From Foliamicus sp963666765 (GTDB lineage: Bacteria > Pseudomonadota > Gammaproteobacteria > Steroidobacterales > Foliamicaceae), in assembly GCA_963666765.1 (NCBI GenBank), contig OY762933.1:620001-684000 (forward strand): a stretch of DNA of 64,000 nt, read 5' to 3'. A program made the translations under genes and the position numbers. The first letter of the stretch is position 1; every line of letters begins with the position of its first letter. Of the stretch, positions 51,690 to 60,816 are shown piece after piece. The notes beneath the pieces are model-generated. The model ran no database searches and was not told where the DNA came from. It saw only the letters and a program-made list of their open reading frames with translations.

Positions 51690-52847
51690 ATGAACAGGCT
51701 GGTCCTGATTGCCGGGCTGGCGGCTTGTGCCGGCGCGGCAGCCGAGCCCGGGGTCGACGCGGAGCGCATCCTGTTCGGGCAATCCGCAGCGCTGAGCGGG
51801 CCGGCCAGCGGACTCGGCCAGGCGATGCGGGCGGGAATCGAGGCTGCCTTCGCCGAAGCCAACCGGGATGGCGGCGTGTATGGACGGCGGCTGGAACTGG
51901 TTTCCCTCGACGACGGCTATGAACCGGAAGCCGCGATCGAGAACATGCGCGCCCTGATCAACGAACACCAGGTGTTCGCGCTCATCGGCGCGGTCGGCAC
52001 CCCTACGGCGCGATCATCGGTGCCCGTCGCCGCTTCCGCGGGAGTCCCCTATATCGCCCCATTCACCGGGGCTCCCTTCCTGCGCGACGGACAATGGCGG
52101 AACGTAATCAATCTGCGCGCCTCCTATTACCAGGAAACGGAGGCGATGATGCAGTTTCTTGACCGCCAGGGTGTCACGCGCGTGGCCGTCGCCTACCAGG
52201 ACGATTCGTTCGGACGGGCGGGATTCCGTGGTGCCCAGTTGGCCATGGAGCGAAGAGGGCTCAAACCCGCGGCCACCGCCGTATATCCGCGCAACACGAT
52301 CGCGGTCAAGACGACACTGCTGGACGTTATGGAAGGCGAACCGGAAGCAGTCATCATCGTGGGCGCTCCGGCGCCCGTGGCGGCCTTCCTGAATTGGGGC
52401 AGCAAGCTCAGGCTCGACATGGTTTTCATGACGACCTCCTTCGCCGGCGGCAATGCTTTGATCCGCAACCTGAGCAGCGAAAGCCTGGACTCCGCCGGAC
52501 TGATGATGACCCAGGTAGTCCCGCCGTTGAAGGGCAAAACGCTTCCCGTCGTGCAGGAATATCTCTCGGCGCTGGAGCGGACCGCACCTGACGCGGAGCC
52601 TGGATTCGTATCGCTTGAGGGATATCTGGCCGGACGAATGGCGGTCGTGGCCATGGAGCAATGCGGACCGGATCCGCGCCGCGACCGGGTGCTGCCCATG
52701 CTGCGCGATGCGGGACGGATTGACCTCGGAGGCTTCTCGCTGGAGTTCGGGGCGGAGGACTACCAGGGATCCGACGCGGTGTACCTGACGGTCGTGAGCG
52801 CGGATGGCGAATATTTGCCGGTGGAAACGCCAGGACCGCGCCAATGA
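51690..52847 (+). CDS. Periplasmic binding protein, branched-chain amino-acid type (Peripla_BP_6)
   Basis: This 385-residue protein has a short signal peptide (hydrophobic at about residues 4-18). Its two-lobed binding-protein domain has ILFGQSAALSGPASGLGQAMRAGIEAAF, VSLDDGYEPEAAIENMRALI, ALIGAVGTPTARSSVPVA, VAYQDDSFGRAGF and FVSLEGYLAGRMAV. Transporter partners (LivH/LivM/LivG) are absent. Instead the stop overlaps the start of a histidine kinase gene as ATGA, and signalling phosphatase genes lie upstream. It is therefore probably a ligand sensor that reports to the kinase rather than a transport component. The ATG at 51690 follows seven Gs; a GTG at 51675 is an alternative. Confidence 0.87.
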   Translation: MNRLVLIAGLAACAGAAAEPGVDAERILFGQSAALSGPASGLGQAMRAGIEAAFAEANRDGGVYGRRLELVSLDDGYEPEAAIENMRALINEHQVFALIGAVGTPTARSSVPVAASAGVPYIAPFTGAPFLRDGQWRNVINLRASYYQETEAMMQFLDRQGVTRVAVAYQDDSFGRAGFRGAQLAMERRGLKPAATAVYPRNTIAVKTTLLDVMEGEPEAVIIVGAPAPVAAFLNWGSKLRLDMVFMTTSFAGGNALIRNLSSESLDSAGLMMTQVVPPLKGKTLPVVQEYLSALERTAPDAEPGFVSLEGYLAGRMAVVAMEQCGPDPRRDRVLPMLRDAGRIDLGGFSLEFGAEDYQGSDAVYLTVVSADGEYLPVETPGPRQ

Positions 52848-55027
52848 ATGCCAAGGGGGACAACGGCAATGGCAGCCTCAATTCACGCCTTGCGCGAATT
52901 CTCGAGAAGCGCCACAAGATTTCGGTCCGCATGTACGTGGGGATCAGCGCGGCGCTGCTGCTTTTCGTGCTTGCAAGCGTCAACAGCTGGTTTGCGTTCA
53001 ACACAGTAGCGGATGCCCAGCGGGGCGTAGTCGATCGCAGCCTTCCCCAGATCACCGGCGCTTTTGCGGTAGCCGAGCAAAGCCGTACGCTGGTGGCGGC
53101 GGCTCCGCGTCTCGCGGCGGCCGGCGCCCTGGAGGAGCTGGAGGATGTCCGGGAGTCCGTGGCCGCGAACCGGGAGATTTTCGAGGCCCGGATTGACGTG
53201 CTTGAGGCGCAGGCCAGTGGCGATCCCGTTATTCAGCGCATGCGCGACCGTGCCGCGGCCCTGCTGGCCAATATCGAGGACCTGGACCGGTCGGTGGAGG
53301 AGCGGTTTCTCATCGCCGGGCAAGCGGGGAGACTGCAGCAGGAAGTCCCCCTGCTGCATGAGCAACTGCAGCGGATTCTGGGCCCGGCGATCGACGACCA
53401 GTACTTCTTCACCGTGACCGGCTACCGGGACCTGGATTCACTTCCAGTCCCCCGCGAGCAGCATATTTCCGAGGATGAACTGGCCCGCTACCGGCGACTT
53501 GCCGATCTCAAGGTCAATGTGGACAACGCGGTGCAATTGCTCGACCGTTCCTTTATCGTCGGCGACCCGCAATTGCTCGAACCTCTGCTTGAGAGCTTTG
53601 AATCGGCATCTGAAGCCATTACCAGAAACCTGGCGTCCCTGCGCGATCCCCCGGAGCCGGTGGAACTGTTGGCTGCGACCGAGCGGCTGCGTGAGCTCGG
53701 CAGCGGCGAGGACGCGGCATTCGCCCTGCGCCGCAGGGAGCTTGACCTGGCGGCCCGGGAAAGACGCCTGCTTGCGGACAATCGCACCCTGGAGATAGAA
53801 CTGGGCGCCGAAGCCGAGAGCATGGTGAGCGGCGCCCGCGACAGCGCCCGCCAATCAACCGATATTGCCAACGAGGCCATAGATACCGGCCAGGTCCTGC
53901 TGCTGAGCGTGACGGGTGTGGCGATCGTCGCCGCGCTGCTCATGGGCTCCCTGTTCATAGGAAGCCTGTTGCGCCGGCTGGAAGGACTATCCAGCCGCAT
54001 GCGCCGCATGGCTGCGGGCGACCTCAAGACCAGGGTGGACGTCAGTGGACGGGACGAGGTCGCGGACATGGCCGCAGCGCTGGAGGTGTTCCGTGAGGCC
54101 TCTCTCAAGGCGCAGCGGCTGGACCTGGTCGAGCGCATGGCGCAGGAGCTGCGCGACAAGAACGAAGAGCTGGAGCAGGTCCTCGAGGACCTGAAACGGG
54201 CCCAGAACCAGATCGTCATGCGCGAAAAGCTGGCGGAGCTGGGAGAGCTGACGGCCGGGGTCGCGCACGAAATCCAGAATCCGTTGAACTTCGTAAAGAA
54301 CTTTTCCGAAGTGTCGTCGGAACTCGTGGAGGAACTTCAGGAAGTCTTCAAGGAAGGCGAAGGCGAGCTTAGCGAGGATGACAGGGACCTGGTCGATGAA
54401 ATCTGCGGCGACCTGGGCTCCAACCTGGAACGGATCACCCATCACGGCCTGCGCGCCAACCGTATCGTGCGTGACATGCTCAAGATGGGCCGTGGATCCG
54501 GCGATGCCCAGCCGACCGATATCAATGCCCTGCTGGAGGAACATGCAAGGCTCGCCTACCACAGCGCCCGCGCCTCCGACACCGACTTCAACCTCACCGT
54601 AGAGGAAAACTACAGCCCGGAAATGAAGGAACTGAACGTGGTGCCGCAGGACCTGGGCCGGGTCTTTCTGAACATGGTGACCAACGCCTGCCACGCCACC
54701 CACGATCGCCGGGTCCGGGAAACCGCCGCGGGCGGCAACGGCGCCTACGAGCCGCTTCTCAGGCTGTCAACCCGCCGAACGCCGAACGGCGTCGAGATCG
54801 CCATTTACGACAACGGCGGCGGCATACCGGACGAGATCCTGGGAAAGATCTTCAACCCCTTCTTTACGACCAAGCCGACAGACCAGGGCACCGGTCTGGG
54901 CCTGGCGCTTTCCAATGACATCGTGCGCCAGCACGGGGGCGAGATTGCAGTCGATACGGAACCGGGCGAATCCACCAGCATGGTGGTGAAGCTGCCCCTT
55001 TCGCTGGAGGTTCAGGAAGACTCCTGA
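52844..55027 (+). CDS. HAMP-domain sensor histidine kinase
   Basis: This 727-residue kinase has transmembrane segments at about residues 31-52 and 350-375, with a mainly helical periplasmic domain of about 300 residues between them. A HAMP domain follows (LRRLEGLSSRMRRMAAGDLKTRV), then a coiled coil (DKNEELEQVLEDLKRAQNQ). The phospho-acceptor His475 is in GVAHEIQNPLNF. The ATPase domain has VFLNMVTNACHAT, IYDNGGGIPDEI, FNPFFTTKP and GTGLGLALSNDI. It overlaps the binding-protein gene by ATGA and probably phosphorylates the response regulator-phosphatase three genes upstream. The periplasmic helices could dock the binding protein, as in other binding-protein-dependent sensor kinases. Confidence 0.92.
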   Translation: MNAKGDNGNGSLNSRLARILEKRHKISVRMYVGISAALLLFVLASVNSWFAFNTVADAQRGVVDRSLPQITGAFAVAEQSRTLVAAAPRLAAAGALEELEDVRESVAANREIFEARIDVLEAQASGDPVIQRMRDRAAALLANIEDLDRSVEERFLIAGQAGRLQQEVPLLHEQLQRILGPAIDDQYFFTVTGYRDLDSLPVPREQHISEDELARYRRLADLKVNVDNAVQLLDRSFIVGDPQLLEPLLESFESASEAITRNLASLRDPPEPVELLAATERLRELGSGEDAAFALRRRELDLAARERRLLADNRTLEIELGAEAESMVSGARDSARQSTDIANEAIDTGQVLLLSVTGVAIVAALLMGSLFIGSLLRRLEGLSSRMRRMAAGDLKTRVDVSGRDEVADMAAALEVFREASLKAQRLDLVERMAQELRDKNEELEQVLEDLKRAQNQIVMREKLAELGELTAGVAHEIQNPLNFVKNFSEVSSELVEELQEVFKEGEGELSEDDRDLVDEICGDLGSNLERITHHGLRANRIVRDMLKMGRGSGDAQPTDINALLEEHARLAYHSARASDTDFNLTVEENYSPEMKELNVVPQDLGRVFLNMVTNACHATHDRRVRETAAGGNGAYEPLLRLSTRRTPNGVEIAIYDNGGGIPDEILGKIFNPFFTTKPTDQGTGLGLALSNDIVRQHGGEIAVDTEPGESTSMVVKLPLSLEVQEDS

Positions 55028-55114
55028 CCGGAACTCACTGGGGGACACGCTACCGGCCAGCAAGAGCCCCCCGTGCCCGAAACCACCCTGCCCCCGCCTC
55101 GGCGGGCCAGGCGC

Positions 55115-55450
55115 CTATCCCAGTTGTGCCAGCGCGTCGTCCTTGCTGTCGTGGATTTCGATGATCTTGTCGAAACCGCTCATCTTGAACACTTCGCCGA
55201 TGGAACCCGACAGGGAGCACAGCATGAACTTTGCCTTGCGCTGCCAGAGCGCCTTGGCGATCATCAGGACGGCGCGCAGCCCGGCGCTGCTGATGTAGTT
55301 CAGCCCACTCATATCGACCAGGACCGCCGTGTCGTCACCGCTGATGGCGCCCGTCAGGGTCTGGTGAAAATCCTGGGCGTTAAAGCCGTCAATACGCCCT
55401 GATGGCGCGGCAATCAGCGTTCCGTTATTGCGCTCAATTGGGATGTCCAT
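55115..55450 (-). CDS. STAS-domain anti-sigma factor antagonist (RsbV/SpoIIAA-like)
   Basis: This 111-residue STAS protein has GRIDGFNAQDFHQTL, VLVDMSGLNYISSAGLRAVLM (phosphorylatable Ser54/Ser55) and a GFDKIIEIHDSKDDAL end. Such proteins bind the RsbW-type kinase when unphosphorylated and are recycled by RsbU-type phosphatases; both partners are encoded at 50044-51623. It lies on the opposite strand, converging with the histidine kinase gene (87 bases between stops). The ATG at 55450 has AGGAG in front, so it is transcribed on its own. Confidence 0.92.
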   Translation of the reverse strand: MDIPIERNNGTLIAAPSGRIDGFNAQDFHQTLTGAISGDDTAVLVDMSGLNYISSAGLRAVLMIAKALWQRKAKFMLCSLSGSIGEVFKMSGFDKIIEIHDSKDDALAQLG

Positions 55451-55517
55451 TCTTGCTCCTGATATCTGGTCGCACTACCTGCGGCGGAACCCTTTGGATC
55501 GTAGCACAGCAGGCCAA

Positions 55518-56906
55518 TCAATCACTATCGGGCATCAGAACGAATTCTGGGTAGGCCTCGATGCCGAGTTCTGCGACATCCTGGCCCAGTTCCTCCACCG
55601 TCTCCGAAACCCGAGCGCCCATGGTCTTGGCAATTAGCGTCCATGTGACCCACGAAGCACCGAAAACGAACGCTCCGACGGTCACGACACCCAACAATTG
55701 TACTCCGAAGCTGTAGTTTCCGGCAATGCAGACCGCCAGCGTGCCCCATATTCCGGCGAACAGGTGGGCGGGAACCGCCCCGACCACGTCGTCCACACGC
55801 AAGCGTTCCAGCAGCATGATTCCGGCCGTGCAGACAACGCCTCCGATGGCGCCGGTCACGATGGCCAGCCAATGCGGCAATACGTCGGGGCCGGCAGTTA
55901 TAGAAACAAGCCCCGCGATAGCGCCGTTCAGTACCGCCAGCAGGTCCACCCGCTTGAGAAGGGGGCGCGATACGATGAGGGCGGCGATCACGCCTCCCGC
56001 AGCCGCCAGATTGGTGTTCACGAGCACGATGCTCATCGCGACCGCGTTCTGGACTCCGCCAAGCGCCAGCTGGGACCCGCCATTGAACCCGAACCAGCCC
56101 AGCCAGAGTATGAAGACGCCCAGCGTGACTGCCGGCGTGTTGGAAGGCGGAGTCGGCTTCACGCCGCCATCGGAGCGGAACTTGCCGAGACGCGGACCCA
56201 CGACAAGGGCGCCTGCCAGAGCGGCCCAGCCACCCGTCGAGTGAACGATGGTGGAACCTGCGAAGTCGCTGAAGCCCATGTTGCTCAGCCAGCCGCCGCC
56301 CCAGGTCCAGGCCCCGACGATGGGGTAAATGATCGCGGTCAGGATTGCCGTAAAGACAAAGAAGGACCACAGCTTCACACGTTCCGCCAGTGCGCCGGAG
56401 ACAATCGATGCCGTCGTCGCCACAAAGACCATCTGGAAGAACCAGTCCGACATGACGGAATACTGGTTCGCCGCTGCCGCCTCCGCAGCCGCGGCGATTT
56501 CCGGCGCTGCGGCTTCCGCGCCGACGGCCTCGAGCAGCGCCAGTTCCTCGGCGGATGGCCCGTAGCCGAAACTCAGCGTGCCGATGACGCTGCCCACGTC
56601 CAGGTACATCAGGTTATATCCCACCAGGTAGAAGGTCAGCCCGGCGATGGAATAAAGGCCGATGTTCTTGAGGCAAATGACCGACGCGTTCTTGGTTCGC
56701 ACCGAGCCGGCTTCCAGCATCGTGAAACCGGCGCACATCCACATGATCAACGCGCCCCATACCAGGAACGCGAACGTATTCAGGACGAAGTCCATCTGCG
56801 ATGCGGCGTCCGCGCGTGCTATGGGCGCGAGGACAATCAGCGCCGCTGTCCCGACCATTCCGGCCAGTATCCACTTGTATGGCCGAGCCTTTTTATTGTT
56901 GTTCAT
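55518..56906 (-). CDS. amt: Ammonium transporter (Amt family)
   Basis: This 462-residue membrane protein has an N-terminal signal-like segment and eleven membrane helices. Conserved Amt features are FTMLEAGSVRTKNASVICLKNI, AERVKLWSFFVF, STIVHSTGGWAALAGA with the first pore His, WFGFNGGS, NTNLAAAGG and VPAHLFAGIWGTLAV with the second pore His. It has an Ala/Glu-rich insertion of about 25 residues near 125-150, before SVMSDWFFQMVF. It moves ammonium or ammonia across the inner membrane. No GlnK gene is adjacent; a TorF-type porin gene is upstream on the same strand, a pairing often seen in gammaproteobacteria. Confidence 0.94.
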   Translation of the reverse strand: MNNNKKARPYKWILAGMVGTAALIVLAPIARADAASQMDFVLNTFAFLVWGALIMWMCAGFTMLEAGSVRTKNASVICLKNIGLYSIAGLTFYLVGYNLMYLDVGSVIGTLSFGYGPSAEELALLEAVGAEAAAPEIAAAAEAAAANQYSVMSDWFFQMVFVATTASIVSGALAERVKLWSFFVFTAILTAIIYPIVGAWTWGGGWLSNMGFSDFAGSTIVHSTGGWAALAGALVVGPRLGKFRSDGGVKPTPPSNTPAVTLGVFILWLGWFGFNGGSQLALGGVQNAVAMSIVLVNTNLAAAGGVIAALIVSRPLLKRVDLLAVLNGAIAGLVSITAGPDVLPHWLAIVTGAIGGVVCTAGIMLLERLRVDDVVGAVPAHLFAGIWGTLAVCIAGNYSFGVQLLGVVTVGAFVFGASWVTWTLIAKTMGARVSETVEELGQDVAELGIEAYPEFVLMPDSD

Positions 56907-56971
56907 GAATTGCCCTCAAGAGGATTCCTGCCGTTAGCCGCGCAGCGCCACCTTTCTCGATCAGCACGGAG

Positions 56972-57676
56972 TCAGAACCCCACCGACAGGCTGAGCACCA
57001 CACGCGCGTCACAAGATCCGGCGCAATCGGGCGCGTCCGTATCGTGGTACCTGAGATCGAGCCCAAGCTGGGAAAACGAATAGCTCAACCCGACGTTCCA
57101 ATCCAGGTAGTCCTCTCCGAAGTCTTCCGTCACCTGGGAGAAGCCCACGTTCGCATCCAGGCTCAGCGCGTCCGTCAGTCCGCCCGAAAGGCCGCCGGTC
57201 AAATACCAGCCGGCGCCGGTTTCACCGAAATTGTCCGGCGTGAAATGCAACGCCCCGGACAGCGAGACCGCGTCCAGGTCATATCCCAGGCTGGCGTACG
57301 CCTCGATGAAATCGTAGCCGGAACTGCTGTCCGCGCCCGGGTATGCGTAGTAAAGCAAACCGACGTCGTAGCTCACATCGTTCGCTTCCCAGGCATATCC
57401 GCCGTAAATGTCCACTTCGATGGAAGCGTCGTCTCCCGGACCGAAATCGATATTGGATGCCCAGGCGCCCACATACCAGCCGCTGGAATCCGCCCAGTCC
57501 AGGCCACCCTGCACGGCAGCATCCTCGCCCGTTTGCGTATAGCCCCGGAACACATAGTCGGTGGTAACAGCCAGATTCACGGAAACAGACGCTTCCTCCT
57601 GCCCGACCGCCGTGCCCGATACGCCAAAAAACGCGACCAGAACGGCCGCGTAACGAATTTGCCTTCTTAGCGCCAT
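56972..57676 (-). CDS. TorF-family putative porin
   Basis: This 234-residue protein has a signal peptide cleaved near VGQEE and a beta-barrel-like mature part. It opens SVNLAVTTDYVFRGYTQTGEDAAVQGGLDW, the diagnostic start of the TorF/TIGR02001 family. Alternating strands and a C-terminal SLSVGF with terminal Phe fit an outer-membrane protein. A Cys pair near the end (DCAGSC) may form a disulfide. It lies 65 bases upstream of amt, so it may supply the outer-membrane pore for nitrogen compounds, though this has not been shown for the family. Confidence 0.85.
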   Translation of the reverse strand: MALRRQIRYAAVLVAFFGVSGTAVGQEEASVSVNLAVTTDYVFRGYTQTGEDAAVQGGLDWADSSGWYVGAWASNIDFGPGDDASIEVDIYGGYAWEANDVSYDVGLLYYAYPGADSSSGYDFIEAYASLGYDLDAVSLSGALHFTPDNFGETGAGWYLTGGLSGGLTDALSLDANVGFSQVTEDFGEDYLDWNVGLSYSFSQLGLDLRYHDTDAPDCAGSCDARVVLSLSVGF

Positions 57677-57747
57677 GTTTCGTTCCCTCCCCCTTTAGCG
57701 CAGACGCGTGAATGATAGCCGAACTCGATTCAGTTGTCGCACGAACA

Positions 57748-58800
57748 CTAGCCTCCGATGTAATACATTTCCACTTTCTTGCCGCGTGCGCGGCGTGGGT
57801 TCCGCAATTCGCTGTAGCGGTCCGCGCGACGGGACCAGCTGCCCCTCATCAAATCCAGCAAGGCTTCATCGGTGGCGCCGTCGCGCATCGGTCCACGCAA
57901 ATCGAGACCCTCCGAGGCAAACAGGCAGGTAAACAGGCGTCCGTCGGACGAGAGGCGGGCCCGATTGCAGCTGCCGCAAAAAGGCTGGGAGACTGAGGTA
58001 ATAAAGCCAAGCTCGCCCTGACCGTCCAGGAATTCATAGCGACGCGCCACTTCGCCATGGTAATTGGCTTCCAGCGCCCGCAAAGGCCAGCGATGGTGAA
58101 TCAGTTCCACGATCTCCGCTGCGGGCACGGTCTGCGATGCGCTCCAGTTGTTGATGGTGCCCACGTCCATGTACTCGATGAGTCGAAGGATCATCCCTGT
58201 CCCCCGAAAGAACTCGACCAGTTCCAGCACATGGCCGTCGTTGACGCCACGCTGGATAACGGCGTTGATCTTCACCGGATTCAAACCGGCGGCGCGAGCC
58301 TCGGAAATCCCTTCCAGCACGGCCTGCAGGCGCCCCCTGCCCCCGCTCATTCGCCGGAAAAGTTGTTCGTCCACGGCATCCATACTGACCGTGACGCGGT
58401 CCAGCCCGGCGGCCGTAAGCGCCGCCGCATGCTGCGCGAGCAGGACGCCGTTGGTGGTCAGCGCGATGTCCTCCACGCCCTCGAGCCGGGAGAGATCCCC
58501 GATCAGGTCGGCAAGGCTTGCGCGCAACAGCGGCTCGCCGCCGGTAATACGCAACTTGCAGGCGCCCATTCGGGCGAACAGCCTCGTGAGCCGCACAATC
58601 TCGGAGAATGACAGCCGCTCCCGGCTGGAAAGAAAGCGGAAATTGCGATCGTAGATGTCTTCCGGCATGCAGTAGGGACAGCGGAAGTTGCACCTGTCCA
58701 TTACGGAAACGCGCAAGTCCCGCAAGGGCCGCCCCAGCGTGTCGCGCACGCCCGAACGCAATTCAACGATGCCGGTATCGCTTCCGGAAGGTGTCTGCAT
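57748..58800 (-). CDS. moaA: GTP 3',8-cyclase MoaA
   Basis: This 350-residue radical SAM enzyme makes the first step of molybdenum cofactor synthesis. The N-terminal cluster motif CNFRCPYC (Cys37, Cys41, Cys44) is preceded by LRVSVMDR. KLRITGGEPLLR binds SAM, and RVTVSMDAVDE and KINAVIQRGVND follow. The C-terminal cluster motif FCGSCNRARLSSDGRLFTC holds the second set of cysteines. The protein ends in Gly-Gly, which is needed for activity in MoaA. No other moa gene is adjacent. The ATG at 58800 fits the family start. Confidence 0.95.
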   Translation of the reverse strand: MQTPSGSDTGIVELRSGVRDTLGRPLRDLRVSVMDRCNFRCPYCMPEDIYDRNFRFLSSRERLSFSEIVRLTRLFARMGACKLRITGGEPLLRASLADLIGDLSRLEGVEDIALTTNGVLLAQHAAALTAAGLDRVTVSMDAVDEQLFRRMSGGRGRLQAVLEGISEARAAGLNPVKINAVIQRGVNDGHVLELVEFFRGTGMILRLIEYMDVGTINNWSASQTVPAAEIVELIHHRWPLRALEANYHGEVARRYEFLDGQGELGFITSVSQPFCGSCNRARLSSDGRLFTCLFASEGLDLRGPMRDGATDEALLDLMRGSWSRRADRYSELRNPRRARGKKVEMYYIGG

Positions 58801-58882
58801 GCGCTAATCTTCGGTGATTCACGCTCGCTGAGCAAGCGGGATATACTGCCAGCCGCTATCGCGGCCCTGCGCAGGAGACGAT

Positions 58883-59863
58883 ATGCGCGTAGTTGCCATT
58901 TCCAGGCCGGGCGGCCCCGATGTCCTGGTTGTCGAACAACGGCCCCGGCCGGTCCCCGGCCCGGGGGAAGTACTGATCCGGGTAGCGGCCGCCGGCGTCA
59001 ACCGGCCCGATTGCATGCAGCGCCAGGGGATCTATCCGCCGCCTCCCGGCGCGCCGGAATGGCCGGGACTGGAAGTGGCGGGCCATGTCGAGACGGTTGG
59101 CGACGGGGTGAGGAATGCGGCCGTGGGTCAGGCTGTCTGCGCACTGGTTCCGGGCGGGGGGTACGCCGAATATTGCGTAGCTCCATCGTCGCTCTGCCTT
59201 CCGGTTCCGAATGGCGTCTCCATGACGGAGGCTGCGGCCATTCCGGAAACCTGGTTCACCGTCTGGACCAACCTGGTGGACGCCGGCCGGTTGCAGGCGA
59301 ATGACACCGTTCTCGTCCATGGCGGCGCCAGCGGAATCGGTACCGCTGCCATTGGCATCGGCAATGCACTTGGCGCGCGCGTCTTCGTGACGGCCGGCAC
59401 CGAAGAAAAAGTGGAGTTCTGCCGGGAGCTGGGCGCCTGGGGCGGCGCCTGCTATCGAACCGAAGATTGGCCCGCAGTGCTGAAGACCGCAACGGCGGGC
59501 AAGGGCGTTGACGTCATTCTGTGCATGGTGGGCGCGCCCTATCTTCGCGACAATCTCCGCAGCCTCAGGCCCGGGGGACGGCTCGTGCTCATCGCGGCGC
59601 TGGGCGGACCGAAGACGGAGCTTGATGTCCGGCGGGTGATGATGTCGCGCCTGTGGATAACCGGTTCTACGCTGCGGCCACGGTCAAACGAGGAGAAGGC
59701 GGAAATTGCCGGCGCGGTGCGTGAGCGCCTGTGGCCGCTGCTGGAATCGGGCGAACTTCGCCCTGTCGTGCAACGCTCATTTCCGCTGGAACAGGCTGAG
59801 AGGGCGCATGCACTTATGGAGGCCAATCAGACTCGCGGCAAACTGGTCCTGACAATCGATTGA
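58883..59863 (+). CDS. Zinc-free MDR oxidoreductase, NAD(P)H:quinone oxidoreductase (PIG3/QOR type)
   Basis: This 326-residue medium-chain reductase has GEVLIRVAAAGVNRPDCMQRQG, ALVPGGGYAEYC, AAIPETWFTVWTNL and the nucleotide-binding loop VLVHGGASGIGTAAIG. Catalytic-zinc ligands are absent, as in quinone oxidoreductases such as TP53I3/PIG3. The C-terminal ITGSTLRPRSNEEKAEI and AHALMEANQTRGKLVL are also typical. It reduces quinones with NADPH in the cytoplasm. The ATG at 58883 has AGGAG in front. It is divergent from moaA and converges with xerD. Confidence 0.92.
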   Translation: MRVVAISRPGGPDVLVVEQRPRPVPGPGEVLIRVAAAGVNRPDCMQRQGIYPPPPGAPEWPGLEVAGHVETVGDGVRNAAVGQAVCALVPGGGYAEYCVAPSSLCLPVPNGVSMTEAAAIPETWFTVWTNLVDAGRLQANDTVLVHGGASGIGTAAIGIGNALGARVFVTAGTEEKVEFCRELGAWGGACYRTEDWPAVLKTATAGKGVDVILCMVGAPYLRDNLRSLRPGGRLVLIAALGGPKTELDVRRVMMSRLWITGSTLRPRSNEEKAEIAGAVRERLWPLLESGELRPVVQRSFPLEQAERAHALMEANQTRGKLVLTID

Positions 59864-59912
59864 CTCGGGGCGAGTCGGGAACCTAAGGCCGGGTTTTCAC
59901 GCCCCCTCACTG

Positions 59913-60803
59913 CTACGCTCTGGGGTGGTGGCGGCGATGCAGGTCGCGCAGCCGCTTGCGCGCCACCTGCGTATAGATCTGCGTCGTCGACAGGCTGCTG
60001 TGTCCAAGCAACAACTGCACGACCCTCAGATCGGCGCCGTGGTCCAGCAAGTGCGTCGCGAAGGCGTGCCGCAGGCTGTGCGGCGACAGGCCTTGGGTGA
60101 TGCCCGCAGCCGCGCCGTGCTTGCGCAACCGTTGCCAGAACGCCTGCCGGGTCATGGCCTTGCCCCTCCGAGTGGGGAAAAGGGCTTCACTCACCTTCTC
60201 CCCCAGGATTTCACGGCGGGCGCCATCCAGGAATCTCCGTACCCAATCGGCGGCCTCCTCACCCAGCGGCGTCAGTCTCTCCTTCGAACCCTTGCCCTCT
60301 ATGCGGAGTACTCCGTTGGCGAGACTCAATTGCCCCAGCGAAAGGTTGACAAGCTCGCTGACACGCAGCCCGGTCGCATAGAGCACTTCGAGCATGCACC
60401 GGTCGCGCACGCCGAGCGGGTCCGACAGCGACGGAGCGGCCAGCAGGTTTTCCACTTCGCGCTCGGTCAGGCCGTGCGGCAGCGGACGCCCGATACGAGG
60501 GCTCGCGATCTGAGCCGTAGGGTCGCGTTCCACCAGCCCCTCCCGCACCAGGTAGCCGTAGAAGCGGCGGGCGGTGGAGAGCTGCCGTGACAGCGTGCGC
60601 GGGTGGACCCCGCCCGCTGTCCTCTCACTGATGAAAGCCAGCAGATCCATCCTGCCGGCCGCGGTCAATTCCTTGCCGCGTTCGCCCAGCCATTTGTCCA
60701 GCAGCCGGAGGTCGGCGCCGTATGCAGCCAGCGTGTTGCGGGCAAGTCCCTGTTCCGACCACATCGCGTCAATGAAGCGATCAAGGAGTTCGGGGCTGGC
60801 CAT
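59913..60803 (-). CDS. xerD: Tyrosine recombinase XerD
   Basis: This 296-residue recombinase has the N-terminal SAM-like domain (LARNTLAAYGADLRLLDKWL, TLSRQLSTARRFYGYLVREGL) and the catalytic domain with Arg147 (ATGLRVSEL), His242/Arg245 (HSLRHAFATHLLDHGADLRVVQ), His268 (LLGHSSLSTTQIY) and Tyr277. Length and sequence fit XerD, the chromosome dimer resolvase that works at dif with XerC. The short HRRHHPRA end is usual. The ATG at 60803 faces the plsC ATG at 60817, leaving only 13 bases, so the two promoters must lie inside the neighbouring coding regions. Confidence 0.94.
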   Translation of the reverse strand: MASPELLDRFIDAMWSEQGLARNTLAAYGADLRLLDKWLGERGKELTAAGRMDLLAFISERTAGGVHPRTLSRQLSTARRFYGYLVREGLVERDPTAQIASPRIGRPLPHGLTEREVENLLAAPSLSDPLGVRDRCMLEVLYATGLRVSELVNLSLGQLSLANGVLRIEGKGSKERLTPLGEEAADWVRRFLDGARREILGEKVSEALFPTRRGKAMTRQAFWQRLRKHGAAAGITQGLSPHSLRHAFATHLLDHGADLRVVQLLLGHSSLSTTQIYTQVARKRLRDLHRRHHPRA

Positions 60804-60816
60804 AGAATCTCCAATT

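Noticed and set aside
55091..55106. Short CCCGCC/GGCGGG hairpin between the histidine kinase and STAS genes as a terminator
   Set aside because: The loop is only two bases, no T-run follows, and such G+C stems are expected by chance in this DNA.
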